DNA from: a virus
Virus record (IMG/VR): IMGVR_UViG_3300032180_000028
Location: 1-32,912 of that record
Direction: 5' to 3' (one strand)
DNA: 32,912 bases
Position 1 is the stretch's first letter. Every line of letters begins with the position of its first letter. The notes under the pieces are model-generated. The model worked only from the letters and a program-made list of their open reading frames with translations, ran no database searches and was not told the origin of the DNA. Below, piece by piece: positions 1 to 8,272 of this stretch. A program made the translations under genes and the position numbers.

Positions 1-133
1 TTGCAATTGCTAGTGCTATTGCATCAATCGTTAGAAAAACTGTGTTTTCAAATTTTTGAATTATCAAATTACCTGGCTGAGAAGCCGCCCAAGGGCCTGA
101 CCAGGAAAATGAGACATTATGCTCTTCATAATT
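1..133. repeat. Left copy of the terminal overlap (matches 32780-32912)
   Basis: Bases 1-133 match 32780-32912 with a single mismatch (T at 7, C at 32786). The repeat lies inside one open reading frame that is intact only when the ends are joined. This is what an assembler leaves on a circular or circularly permuted genome, as expected for a headful-packaging P22-type phage. A true short terminal repeat is less likely because it would cut a gene. Confidence 0.9.
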
Positions 134-949
134 AGAAATTGTTCCACTATCTGGTGTTAGATCCCATTTAATACCACCTTTAACAATTACTGGAACAGCA
201 GCTTTTCCTAATTCAACAGAAATAGCCGATAAGCCACCTATAACTAATGGGATTGGACCTCCATCGGCATATTTTTCAATTCTATTAGTTTTAATACCAG
301 TAGTTGTAAGCGCTGTATCTTGTCCAATAAAAGTAAGGCCATCATAGAGGCCATGCATATTAATTGCCGTTCCTGGTCCTGTATTAGTAAAATTATTAGT
401 AATAATAATTGAAGGGAAAAAAACTCCTGCTGCTCCACCCCCAATAGTAATTGTACTTGTCTGATTATTACCAAAAAACATAAAGTCTGCTGGATTAATG
501 CCTTCATAAATATTATTTTTAATCCCATTAGCCGTTAATACAGAAGGGATATTTACGGGTGCGGTTACAGATCCAATAGTAATTGGGGCGGTTTGAGCTG
601 GACCAAAAAACATTGGATCCGATGGGGAGATTCCATTGTAAACATTAGCTTTAATTCCACCTGGAAATACATCATCTGATGATGTGTCAAGCGCTATAGG
701 ATTTAATGCAGTTACTAATCCTGCTGTAAAAGCAACTGGCGCTAACATAGATGTAACCCAAACAATATCACCAACTTGAACAGTTGTATCATCTGAAGCT
801 AATCCGAAAAAAGCAGGAAAATAACCTGGGGCTAACATAGCCGTTAAGGTATCGGTATCACTGATATAAGAATGAACTGCTGAAGTTACTACAGCATTTT
901 GAGAATTGAAAGTACCACGATTAAACTGCATTCTTGAAAAATTAAACAT
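1..949 (-). CDS. Putative tail adhesin, N-terminal 316 residues (continues at 32912-32544)
   Basis: Starts at ATG 949 behind a strong GGAGG (about 957-961) and stays open to the window edge. Because 1-133 equals 32780-32912, the gene continues there and the joined protein is about 394 aa. Residues 28-80 are a module with the motif PGYF (41-44), shared with the proteins at 1575-2213 and 32262-32516. Residues 98-126 and 142-170 are near-repeats (GIK.N.Y.GI.P.D.MFFG..QT..ITIG). Residue 284 on (SGPWA) begins a second module shared with 1575-2213 and 17165-17587. No catalytic motif is seen. Its place after tail fibre and lysozyme genes suggests a virion surface or receptor-binding protein; that role is inferred. 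Base 7 gives Ile where the other copy (32786) gives Val. Confidence 0.8.
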   Translation of the reverse strand, partial: MFNFSRMQFNRGTFNSQNAVVTSAVHSYISDTDTLTAMLAPGYFPAFFGLASDDTTVQVGDIVWVTSMLAPVAFTAGLVTALNPIALDTSSDDVFPGGIKANVYNGISPSDPMFFGPAQTAPITIGSVTAPVNIPSVLTANGIKNNIYEGINPADFMFFGNNQTSTITIGGGAAGVFFPSIIITNNFTNTGPGTAINMHGLYDGLTFIGQDTALTTTGIKTNRIEKYADGGPIPLVIGGLSAISVELGKAAVPVIVKGGIKWDLTPDSGTISNYEEHNVSFSWSGPWAASQPGNLIIQKFENTVFLTIDAIALAIA

Positions 950-1020
950 AATATTACCTCCATTGAAAATTTGGAGTATACCCATTTAATTTTTTTTTAA
1001 AGAAAAAACACTAATATTTT

Positions 1021-1578
1021 TCAAATATTTTCAACGTCATATCTTTTAATAAGAATATTAAAAAATAATTCTCTGTTTTTTAATCCATTTAAACCGCCAT
1101 TAATACGTTTTGTTATATCAATGATATTGTCATGATCAGATAAATTATTTAATTTTTGACGTTTCCAATATTCGCAGGCAACATGAGTCCCACTGTCCAT
1201 ATCTAATAATAAATCAGGAAAATTAATTAAATCTTTTCCTATAAGATTTCCAAACAAATCATAATTCGCTCTTCCGCTTAATTGGATTATTCCCCTTCCT
1301 TTATATTTATAACCATCACCTTTTTTAATATTTCCTAATGAGTGGCCTATCTTAGTTTCAGGCTCATATTTTGAGCAATATTCTTGACCGCCTAATTCTT
1401 TAAAAAATATAAAACCACCAGTTTCATGAGCACATTGAGAAATAAAATAACATATTCTCTTTTTATTATTTATTTCATAAATAGGTAAATATTTATTAAA
1501 AGCTATTATTAATTTATTTAATATTTCTGATTGAGCATTTGCATGGCAAACATTTCTTAAAAATTTTTCTTTTATCAT
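1021..1578 (-). CDS. GH19 chitinase-like endolysin (lysozyme)
   Basis: 185 aa. It carries the glycoside hydrolase family 19 pattern used by phage endolysins: AHETGGF with the catalytic acid candidate E52 after H51, a second acidic residue at about E61 in KELGG, then GYKYKGRGIIQLSGRANY and, near the C-terminus, TKRINGGLNG. It should cleave the glycan strands of host peptidoglycan. No signal peptide or membrane segment is visible, so export would depend on a holin; the holin candidate is far away at 31662-32210. The start ATG overlaps the stop of the upstream gene by 4 bases, so translation is probably coupled. Family assignment is firm; the exact catalytic pair is inferred from the family. Confidence 0.92.
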   Translation of the reverse strand: MIKEKFLRNVCHANAQSEILNKLIIAFNKYLPIYEINNKKRICYFISQCAHETGGFIFFKELGGQEYCSKYEPETKIGHSLGNIKKGDGYKYKGRGIIQLSGRANYDLFGNLIGKDLINFPDLLLDMDSGTHVACEYWKRQKLNNLSDHDNIIDITKRINGGLNGLKNRELFFNILIKRYDVENI

Positions 1579-2213
1579 GTAGTTCTATATTTCACGGATT
1601 GAGTAGGAAATCCAGCGGTTCCGCCAATAGAAAATGCAGTCGCGTCTAATCTGAAAACTTTTACAGAACCATCTGTTTTTAATTCTAAATGACCAATTTC
1701 AGAAATTGAATTATCCATTATTTCAAATGGAACAATTACATCATAAAGTGGGATTGATCCGGCAATAACAGGCGATGTAAATGAAATAAATGGACCTCCG
1801 GTTGAAACATCAAATCCAGATGGAACAGTCATTAAGCATTCGTGACCTTGCTGAACAAAATCAATTAAAATAGGAATATTTGCAGCCCATATTCCAGAAT
1901 ATTCATTACTTTGTGTTGTAATTAATTCTGTAACAAGATTTGATGGAAAATCAAAAAATGCTGTGAATACAACTGGCTCTAAAGATGAAACAATAGCAAA
2001 AACATTATTATCACTTCCCATTAATGAAAAAATATCATGAACTCTGGAATTTAATGGGTCTTGTCCAAAAAAATCAGGGAAATAACCTGGAGTTGCAATT
2101 GTTGAAATCGTATCATCAGTACTGATATAAGTATTATAGGAAGGCGCGTCATCATAAGAAGTTGAATTATAAGCGCCCCTCGATAAGAATAAATTTGAAG
2201 ATTGAAATGCCAT
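1575..2213 (-). CDS. Putative virion adhesin with PGYF and SGxWA modules
   Basis: 212 aa. The N-terminal part (about residues 28-90) has the module ISTDDTI..IATPGYFPDFFG also seen in the 949-1 gene. The rest begins with YSGIWAANIP and ends GGTAGFPTQSVKYRT, matching the layout of the C-terminal module of the 949-1 gene (SGPWA to FPLGVSY) and of 17165-17587. The composition (G, T, S, F-rich, beta-like) suits a trimeric virion surface protein. It lies between the fibre/100-aa genes and the endolysin. Known phage proteins with a DT.......GYF module lie in virion operons, but I cannot name a function. Confidence 0.75.
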   Translation of the reverse strand: MAFQSSNLFLSRGAYNSTSYDDAPSYNTYISTDDTISTIATPGYFPDFFGQDPLNSRVHDIFSLMGSDNNVFAIVSSLEPVVFTAFFDFPSNLVTELITTQSNEYSGIWAANIPILIDFVQQGHECLMTVPSGFDVSTGGPFISFTSPVIAGSIPLYDVIVPFEIMDNSISEIGHLELKTDGSVKVFRLDATAFSIGGTAGFPTQSVKYRTT

Positions 2214-2240
2214 ATCAATTAATCCTTTAATTTAAAATTA

Positions 2241-2543
2241 TTAAACACCGCCAAAAACAAATATTCCAGTAGCAGTCGTAGATACATCAATTGTTTTTCC
2301 TACAGCCCAATATTGTATTCCAGGAATACAAGCTGGCATTGTAAATAACTGATCACCGGTATCAACAATAGTAACATCGCCGCCTACTCTAATCATAAAA
2401 GAACTAAATATAAATGGAACTTCAACACCAGGTGTAACGGCAGCAGTTAATCCGTGTGAAGCAAATCTTCCTATTCCACCCGATCCACCCCTTCTATTAG
2501 AAGGTTGAATTCTTGTTACTGGATAAGATCCATTAATTGACAT
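2241..2543 (-). CDS. Small probable virion protein, 100 aa
   Basis: Unrecognised. N-terminal 30 residues are basic and glycine-rich (RRGGSGGIGRFASHG), the rest is beta-prone and ends in IFVFGGV. It sits in the tail gene string directly after the fibre gene, with 11 bases between them, so a fibre- or adhesin-associated role is likely. No catalytic residues, signal peptide or membrane segment. Confidence 0.65.
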   Translation of the reverse strand: MSINGSYPVTRIQPSNRRGGSGGIGRFASHGLTAAVTPGVEVPFIFSSFMIRVGGDVTIVDTGDQLFTMPACIPGIQYWAVGKTIDVSTTATGIFVFGGV

Positions 2544-2554
2544 ATAAATATTCC

Positions 2555-4141
2555 TTATAATTTAACAAAAAAGAAAACGGGTAATGATTGTTGAATAATT
2601 GAAAAAGGTGTTCCAGAACCAGTTGATGTTGTTGTATAAGTTGTTGCTGGAGGATTCCAATTAATGAGTGGATTAGATATATTACCAACACGAGTCCCTG
2701 GAGCTCCAGTTCTACCAAGAACTGTAACATCATGTGTATGAGCCGCTAATTCTGCAATAGTTAAAGTATGTGTTTTTGAACCTGCCGCTACACCAGCAGT
2801 GAAGAATACACTTCCAAAAGCATTAACAAGTATATAGTCTGTAGTAACTACTTGTGTCATTCTCTTATTAGCGTTGAAATCCGCTAATGCAGAAACGCCT
2901 CTTCCACCAGAAACAGGAAAAATAGCATTAGAAAAACTCTGCCACCAAAATAAATAAAGGCTTCTGTATTGTATTCCAGTAAAATCAGCACCCGATCCTG
3001 TATTACCAATAGAAATACCAGATTGCAATCTTAACCATCCAGGCCTATCTGTTCCTCTAAAACTTTGCATTATATCGCCAGTTTCAAATACATTATGAAC
3101 ATTTGATTCTATTTTTGTATAAACATCTGATTGTGTTTCATAAAGATAAGTTGGAGGGATTACAGTGCCTCTCACCCCCATGACATTAGTGATTTGATAA
3201 GTACCTAATGATCCAATTGGCATACGTATGCCAATTTCAAAAATGTCATTATTATCTATTCCCCTAGCTTTTCCAGCCGTTGACGGAACTACAATTGAAG
3301 TCGTAATTTTACCAAAAACGCCAGCAGGCCATACAAAAGGAAATGTCACCTCAACATCAGCAGAAGGCGCGCCACCTGTTCCAAAAGATTGACGTACAAA
3401 TACAACCGATCCCACTCCAACAGGAGCCGCTCCACTAGCATTTGCTTCAAATTGAAATGTAATTTGCTCATTTTGAAATGTTTTTACATCTCCGGATATA
3501 AATGTCATATCCATACGAGAACCAACACCAGGTGCGGTACATTGATATGTTAAAATTCCTCTTGGATTTGAATCTGGAGATGTAGAACTTAAAGAAGGTT
3601 GCTGAACCGCTAGCGTATCAACATTACCTACTAAATCTTTTATAACAAACCATCCGCCTTCAACAGTTGTATCTATTGCGCCATTAAAATAAGCAATAGA
3701 TTGAATTTCAGTTGATGCAATAGGAATTGGAAACAATCCATTCCCTAATGAATGAAATGTAAATTGTCCATCAATAACAAAATTATTAAGATCATTAAGA
3801 ATAGTTATCGGACCACCACCGCCTCCGCCAGATATAGGGTAATTATCAATAGTGTAATTACTTAATAAATCCCCTTGCGCGGTATAAACTTGTAAAAAAT
3901 ATAAATCAACGCCATTTAATTCCCAATAAAATGGTCCTTGTGTTCCATTATCACCAAAGACAATACCGCCATTAGCATCTAATGGATAAGGAATCATTCC
4001 AGCAGGATCTTGAAATACATTCTTTACAGCTTGATGATCTAAGCTAGAACGAGGATATAAAACACAATTAGCAGCAGGCTTCCCATCATTATCCAAAATA
4101 ACCCAAATAGGAATTGGCGCTAATATAAAAGTTGATGCCAT
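2555..4141 (-). CDS. Tail fibre/collar-domain protein
   Basis: 528 aa. The N-terminal about 105 residues (PIPIWVILDNDGKPAANCV, FYWELNGVDLYFLQVY) resemble the head-proximal domain found in many podophage tail proteins. A poly-glycine linker (about 106-111) separates it from a long beta-rich shaft. The C-terminal about 170 residues look like a phage tail collar domain: GDIMQSFRGTDRPGWLRL, then AHTHDV, a serine/glycine/threonine stretch and the typical ending QQSLPVFFFVKL. It probably forms a trimeric fibre contacting the host surface. There is no endorhamnosidase-like region as in the P22 tailspike. It is the largest tail gene and precedes the adhesin-like genes. Confidence 0.82.
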   Translation of the reverse strand: MASTFILAPIPIWVILDNDGKPAANCVLYPRSSLDHQAVKNVFQDPAGMIPYPLDANGGIVFGDNGTQGPFYWELNGVDLYFLQVYTAQGDLLSNYTIDNYPISGGGGGGPITILNDLNNFVIDGQFTFHSLGNGLFPIPIASTEIQSIAYFNGAIDTTVEGGWFVIKDLVGNVDTLAVQQPSLSSTSPDSNPRGILTYQCTAPGVGSRMDMTFISGDVKTFQNEQITFQFEANASGAAPVGVGSVVFVRQSFGTGGAPSADVEVTFPFVWPAGVFGKITTSIVVPSTAGKARGIDNNDIFEIGIRMPIGSLGTYQITNVMGVRGTVIPPTYLYETQSDVYTKIESNVHNVFETGDIMQSFRGTDRPGWLRLQSGISIGNTGSGADFTGIQYRSLYLFWWQSFSNAIFPVSGGRGVSALADFNANKRMTQVVTTDYILVNAFGSVFFTAGVAAGSKTHTLTIAELAAHTHDVTVLGRTGAPGTRVGNISNPLINWNPPATTYTTTSTGSGTPFSIIQQSLPVFFFVKL

Positions 4142-4143
4142 TA

Positions 4144-4227
4144 CTAATCCTTTTTAACTTCTTCTATGAAATAATAAATTGCTAATCCAATAGCAATAAA
4201 TCCAACTAGCCCAATTAATATATACAT
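4144..4227 (-). CDS. 27-aa single-span membrane peptide
   Basis: A short frame MYILIGLVGFIAIGLAIYYF followed by a charged tail (EEVKKD). It is one transmembrane helix with a positive-ending cytoplasmic-type tail. The start overlaps the stop of the upstream ejection-protein gene by one base (TAATG), a coupling arrangement, and it fills the gap before the fibre gene exactly. It could be a small holin/antiholin or a membrane partner of ejection; nothing in the sequence decides this. Confidence 0.5.
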   Translation of the reverse strand: MYILIGLVGFIAIGLAIYYFIEEVKKD

Positions 4228-5657
4228 TATTCAAATATCTCTTTTTTTGCTTTATAAACTCCGCCTAATCCAGCAGCGCCAAGCCCAGTTAATCCCGCAT
4301 ATTTCATTCCTTTTTTTACAGGTCCAATATATTTTCTTTCAAATTCTAATCTATCTTCTAAATCTCTTATTAAATTTCTATTTTCTGGTGATAAAAATTT
4401 ATTAAATTTACCACTTTTAACTTCTGATAATTTATCTAATAATTTTTTAGGATCTACTTGAAGGCCGCTTCTCTCTGTTTGATTAATTACAGGCGCCAAT
4501 TTTTTAGCTAATATTAAATCTTTTGTATTGTTTGATAAATCACCTACAATTTTTTGAACTGCCTCGTCATCTTTCGCCAAAGTATTATGAATGTTTTCTG
4601 GATTAACTTCATCTAAATCTCGTTTTGTAACGACCTGATTAATTGTTCTGTTTTTCTGATAAGGAACTACATTTTCTTTAAAATTAGAAGTAGCTTTTTT
4701 ATATAAATCACCTAAATCAGTATCTTTATTCTTAGAAAAAGATTTTTGTATATCAGAAATTAAATCTCTTCTCGCATCTAAATATTTTCCGCCTAACTGT
4801 CTCTGAACGCTATCACTACTAGTTCTCAAATAAGAACCTTCACTTCCAAGCCTAGATTGTAAACGATGAGCTAAATCAAATGAGGGCTTTTCTTTAAATT
4901 TATTAACCAAATCATTTAATGTTTTATCATTAGATTCCAGTTTATCAATATCTTGTAATGTTGATGTGGCATCAATAGATTTCCCATTTCTTTCTCCTAA
5001 TGCACGAGATAATTTTGATTGACCATGGTAATCTCTATCATTAGCTATCTTTTTTATTAAACCATATTCTTCATTTGAATTTTGAAGATTTGATTTATAA
5101 TTAGATCGTAACTCACCCAAAATAGATTTATGAGCTTCATCAACTCTATTACCATTTAATAAATTTCTAATAAAATCTTTTCCTTTCTCAGCAGAAGAAA
5201 CTCCATATTTTTCTATTGCTGAAGCAACGCCAGGAATTTTATTAACACCAGCTAATGCGAATCTTCCTAATCCAGGTAATGCAGCTAATGAAGATCCTAA
5301 AGATATCCCCGTCAAAGCCGCTGGCGTATATCTGCCTTCAATTGCTTCTGGATTATATAGAGGAACATCAAAATGAGCTCCAAATTTAGGTATGCGTCCA
5401 CCTGAAAGAAAATTTGGTAAATTAGCAAGCCATTCTCCAGTATCTACACCATATTGAGCTGCCGCAGAACCAATATTAATTGGTATCTTTGCTGCTCTTT
5501 CTGTTCCATGTAGAACACTAGAGCCAATATCTTTTAATTTTTCCATTAAAGATTTTTGAGGGAGCGGGGCGTCATGCTCTTCTAATGTAGGGATATATCC
5601 AGTCTTTTCCTTTTCAATATCCTTATCATATTGTTCTAATGTTGGTAAATATGCCAT
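4227..5657 (-). CDS. Putative DNA ejection (internal head) protein, gp16/gp20 position
   Basis: 476 aa. The N-terminus carries a duplicated short motif (YLPTLEQYDKD, YIPTLEEHDAP). A glycine/alanine-rich stretch near residues 105-160 (AALTGISLGSSLAALPGLG) could insert into membrane, and a second short hydrophobic patch (KYAGLTGLGAAGLGG) lies at the C-terminus. The middle is long, charged and helical. These traits fit the internal virion proteins that P22 injects with its DNA (gp7, gp20, gp16), and the gene lies second after a gp7-like gene, the place of gp16. Sequence alone does not prove homology. Confidence 0.6.
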   Translation of the reverse strand: MAYLPTLEQYDKDIEKEKTGYIPTLEEHDAPLPQKSLMEKLKDIGSSVLHGTERAAKIPINIGSAAAQYGVDTGEWLANLPNFLSGGRIPKFGAHFDVPLYNPEAIEGRYTPAALTGISLGSSLAALPGLGRFALAGVNKIPGVASAIEKYGVSSAEKGKDFIRNLLNGNRVDEAHKSILGELRSNYKSNLQNSNEEYGLIKKIANDRDYHGQSKLSRALGERNGKSIDATSTLQDIDKLESNDKTLNDLVNKFKEKPSFDLAHRLQSRLGSEGSYLRTSSDSVQRQLGGKYLDARRDLISDIQKSFSKNKDTDLGDLYKKATSNFKENVVPYQKNRTINQVVTKRDLDEVNPENIHNTLAKDDEAVQKIVGDLSNNTKDLILAKKLAPVINQTERSGLQVDPKKLLDKLSEVKSGKFNKFLSPENRNLIRDLEDRLEFERKYIGPVKKGMKYAGLTGLGAAGLGGVYKAKKEIFE

Positions 5658-5662
5658 TATAA

Positions 5663-6814
5663 TTAACCGATCCCAGAATTTTTATTTCTTAAACTTATAA
5701 GATATTTTCTATAATCTTCTTTTTGTTCAGAAGATGCTTTTGATTTCCAATTAGCATAATCTTTTTCATTTTTAAATGAAGGTGGATTATAAGAACCTTG
5801 ATTTTCTTCTTTTCCTTCTGCTGGAATAATATAACCACCATTTCTTAAATATCGATTACCTTGTTTTTTAGCTTCTTTCAAAGTATCAATTAATCTATTA
5901 GCTCTTTGTTCATAATGCTCTGCTGTTTCACCAGCATATCTTTTATTTATATCAGTTAAAGTTGTAATTGCTTGTTTTACTCTTGGCAAACTAGTTGCGC
6001 TTAACATTTTTTCTTTAGTATAGGCTAATGTACTTCCATAATCTGCATTATTTTCAGGGTCAATCATTTTATTTATTAAAGTTGATGGAGCGCCTAAATA
6101 CGCTTTTTTTCCATATTCAATTAATTTTTGAATCTGAGGAATTACATCATCAATAGCCGAATTAGCCGTAAGAACTTTATCTTTAGTTTTTGGTGTAAAT
6201 GGTACTAATGTTTCTTTAGTTTTTGGATTATAAAATTGTTTTGCTTCACCTTTTGCGGAACGTCCAATATTGGAAGGAATCCATTGATCTTGTTCTTCTG
6301 ATGGAGTTTGTTGTTGTTGAACATTTTGCGAAGATGGCATCATACCTTGAATTCCTAGAGACGTGACACCTCCTTGAGGACTTCCAATAGGAATTCCATG
6401 AATATCTACTGGTTGATTTCCTCTTGTTGCATTAGCAATTTGAGATAATCGCAATTGATTTAAAATATTTAGATTTTCAGGAGAAAATCTTTGTTTATTT
6501 AAAGCTAAATTCCCACCTTCAATTCCAAGTCTTTGTGCCGCTTGACTATATTTTGTTGGAACGAATTGTGCCTCTAATTTATTTTTTAGGGCTTCTGCTA
6601 ATGACTTATTTATATTTGCTTTAGCTTGAGGAGCAATAAATGGCATTTTTTCTTGAGCTGCTTGATTAGATAATTGTGTTCCTAAAAGAGCAGCCATTGC
6701 ATTTGGTTCTGCAAATTGAGATGCAACTCTATTTTTCCTTAAATTCGCATATTCATTCAATGCGTCTAAAATAGATGTTGGTTGAACACCAGCTATAGGA
6801 ATATTAATAGCCAT
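5663..6814 (-). CDS. Putative DNA ejection (internal head) protein, gp20 position
   Basis: 383 aa, helical, glutamine/asparagine-rich, with repeated short segments such as LGTQLSNQAAQ and NVQQQQTPSEEQDQW. No enzyme motif. It follows the gp7-like gene directly (1-base ATAATG overlap) and precedes another large helical protein, as P22 gp20 does. The C-terminal 60 residues are very hydrophilic. Called an ejection protein by position and composition only. Confidence 0.55.
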   Translation of the reverse strand: MAINIPIAGVQPTSILDALNEYANLRKNRVASQFAEPNAMAALLGTQLSNQAAQEKMPFIAPQAKANINKSLAEALKNKLEAQFVPTKYSQAAQRLGIEGGNLALNKQRFSPENLNILNQLRLSQIANATRGNQPVDIHGIPIGSPQGGVTSLGIQGMMPSSQNVQQQQTPSEEQDQWIPSNIGRSAKGEAKQFYNPKTKETLVPFTPKTKDKVLTANSAIDDVIPQIQKLIEYGKKAYLGAPSTLINKMIDPENNADYGSTLAYTKEKMLSATSLPRVKQAITTLTDINKRYAGETAEHYEQRANRLIDTLKEAKKQGNRYLRNGGYIIPAEGKEENQGSYNPPSFKNEKDYANWKSKASSEQKEDYRKYLISLRNKNSGIG

Positions 6815-7467
6815 TATAATAAATTCCTCAAGAAGTCTAATCCTGGAATATGACTTGCAAAATTAAGCCCTCCACCAAATAATCTATTTAATGCTTGTGC
6901 TCTTGCGGTGTCTTCATTATATTGTGCGGCGCCTTGTTGTTGTAAATCATTTGCTAGATTTCCACCTGTTCCATAACGCCAATTTCCAATTTGTCCTCTT
7001 GCACCATACTGTTGGGCAGATTCATTTCCTGCTAAACCGCCAAGTTGACCAAGATAATTACTTCGTATTCCAAGAAGTTTATTAATATAATCTTGTTGAT
7101 CTGCCGATGTAATATTTTGAGCATTTTTCTGTAATTCTTGCATTTCTGCGCCACTTCCATGCATACCACTTGCAGCTTCAGCAGACCTAATTGCATTCAT
7201 GCCAGCTTCAGTTTGTGTTTTTGCTAATGGAGATTGTTGATAAGTCGCTGCTAATTGATTATATAAAGCAGCAGGATCAGCGCCACCAGCAATTGCTTTT
7301 TGATATTGCTCCATTAATGGAGAGCCTTGAGTATAAGGAGATAAAGCTTGTTCAGCCTGCCTTTCCCAATCAGTTCTTGCACCAGAACCTTGGCCAATAT
7401 ATTTTCGTAAATCTTCATATCCTTTTTGTTGACCACCACCAAATAAGGTATCAATCACGCCTCCCAT
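6814..7467 (-). CDS. gp7-like DNA ejection protein
   Basis: About 217 aa from ATG 7467, which has a GGAGG four bases upstream; the frame is open further up but only to a TTG. The start MGGVIDTLFGGG, the Q/A/G-rich body (LSPYTQGSPLMEQYQKA, PAALYNQLAATYQQSP) and a helical C-terminus match the style of P22 gp7-type internal proteins, and the length is near P22 gp7 (229 aa). It should be carried in the head and released with DNA into the host envelope. It overlaps the end of the GNAT-like gene by 13 bases. Confidence 0.6.
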   Translation of the reverse strand: MGGVIDTLFGGGQQKGYEDLRKYIGQGSGARTDWERQAEQALSPYTQGSPLMEQYQKAIAGGADPAALYNQLAATYQQSPLAKTQTEAGMNAIRSAEAASGMHGSGAEMQELQKNAQNITSADQQDYINKLLGIRSNYLGQLGGLAGNESAQQYGARGQIGNWRYGTGGNLANDLQQQGAAQYNEDTARAQALNRLFGGGLNFASHIPGLDFLRNLL

Positions 7468-7919
7468 ATAGCCTCCAAAAAACAATATTCACTATTACGA
7501 TTTATAATCACAAAACCCGCTCTCATTGCAAAAAAAATAGATTTTTTATTTTCAACTTTTATACGCGTATACAACTTATTTGGATTTATTTCAGTGAAGA
7601 ATTTTTTCTTTGCCATTAACGCTAATTTATAAGCAAATTTACCACGTATTTCATTAACAAACCCAATATCTACCCAATAAATTCCACTTGAATCAAATAT
7701 TTCACTTACATTATGTAATATGCATATTCCAATTGGATCATTGTCTATTTTAAATAAATAAAATATGAATTTTTCATTATCTAATTTATTTTCTTGATAA
7801 AGATAATTCTCAGATAACAATCCTTTAATAATATCTTCATCAAATATTAATCTTTCTAATATTTCAAAATCTCTACTTTCAATAACTTCTAAGCAGCGAT
7901 TGGAGCAAACGTCACCCAT
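7455..7919 (-). CDS. GNAT-like N-acetyltransferase inside the virion gene cluster
   Basis: 154 aa with the GNAT layout: a beta strand FIFYLFKIDNDPIGICIL (51-68), then VDIGFVNEIRGKFAYKLAL (83-101) whose R-G-K-x-A resembles the acetyl-CoA loop R/Q-x-x-G-x-G/A, and the C-terminal NKKSIFFAMRAGF (124-136), the usual N..S...A...GF segment. The loop is not perfect, so activity is uncertain. It occupies the slot between the gp10-like/127-aa genes and gp7-like gene, where P22 has gp14. It overlaps the upstream gene by 31 bases, and its start has only an AGAGAAG ribosome site, so a slightly later start is possible. Confidence 0.65.
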   Translation of the reverse strand: MGDVCSNRCLEVIESRDFEILERLIFDEDIIKGLLSENYLYQENKLDNEKFIFYLFKIDNDPIGICILHNVSEIFDSSGIYWVDIGFVNEIRGKFAYKLALMAKKKFFTEINPNKLYTRIKVENKKSIFFAMRAGFVIINRNSEYCFLEAIWEA

Positions 7920-8272
7920 GCACCAGCTTCTCTAAAATTTATTCTTCCTGTTGTTTCATTATAAATAGCAATCCCATCTCTTGCATTATCAAGACTATTT
8001 CTATCTGCTTGAGTCATACTTGGTAATTGTAATGTTGGAACTTCAGTGGTTCTGACACCACCTATGATTAAATAGTCTTGGACTATTACTCTCCCCATTA
8101 CTTTTGTTACTGAATTCAACCAATTAGACCAAGAATTAGATATTTGCCATTCAGATTTTGTTATTAATTCTCCATTAACTGTCGTAACAGATGGCATTAT
8201 TGATATATCAAAAAAATTATTATAAAAAGGAGGATCCGCTATAAAAGGGGGTGGCAATGATTGATTTGTCAT
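7889..8272 (-). CDS. Virion-associated protein, 127 aa
   Basis: Unnamed. The C-terminal 40 residues (MTQADRNSLDNARDGIAIYN followed by ETTGRINFREAGAWVTF) match a segment seen at the ends or middles of many phage tail and fibre proteins (L...R.....DG..IYNTTT....F...GAW). N-terminus is proline-rich. It follows the gp10-like gene with a 4-base overlap, the place of the P22 tail needle gp26, but it is much shorter and lacks a visible coiled coil, so it may only cap or decorate the tail. Confidence 0.6.
   Translation of the reverse strand: MTNQSLPPPFIADPPFYNNFFDISIMPSVTTVNGELITKSEWQISNSWSNWLNSVTKVMGRVIVQDYLIIGGVRTTEVPTLQLPSMTQADRNSLDNARDGIAIYNETTGRINFREAGAWVTFAPIAA

Noticed and set aside
1-133. 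Fixed short terminal repeat of a linear genome
   Set aside because: The repeat lies inside one gene that is only complete when the ends are joined, and P22-type terminases package by headful; an assembly overlap of a circular map explains it better.
244-528. 94-residue minus frame
   Set aside because: It is another frame of the adhesin gene running from 949; leucine/glutamine-rich, without ribosome site.
6891-7619. Plus-strand frames across the gp7-like and GNAT-like genes
   Set aside because: Antisense shadows; His/Leu/Gln-rich composition from reverse complement of Q/A-rich protein.
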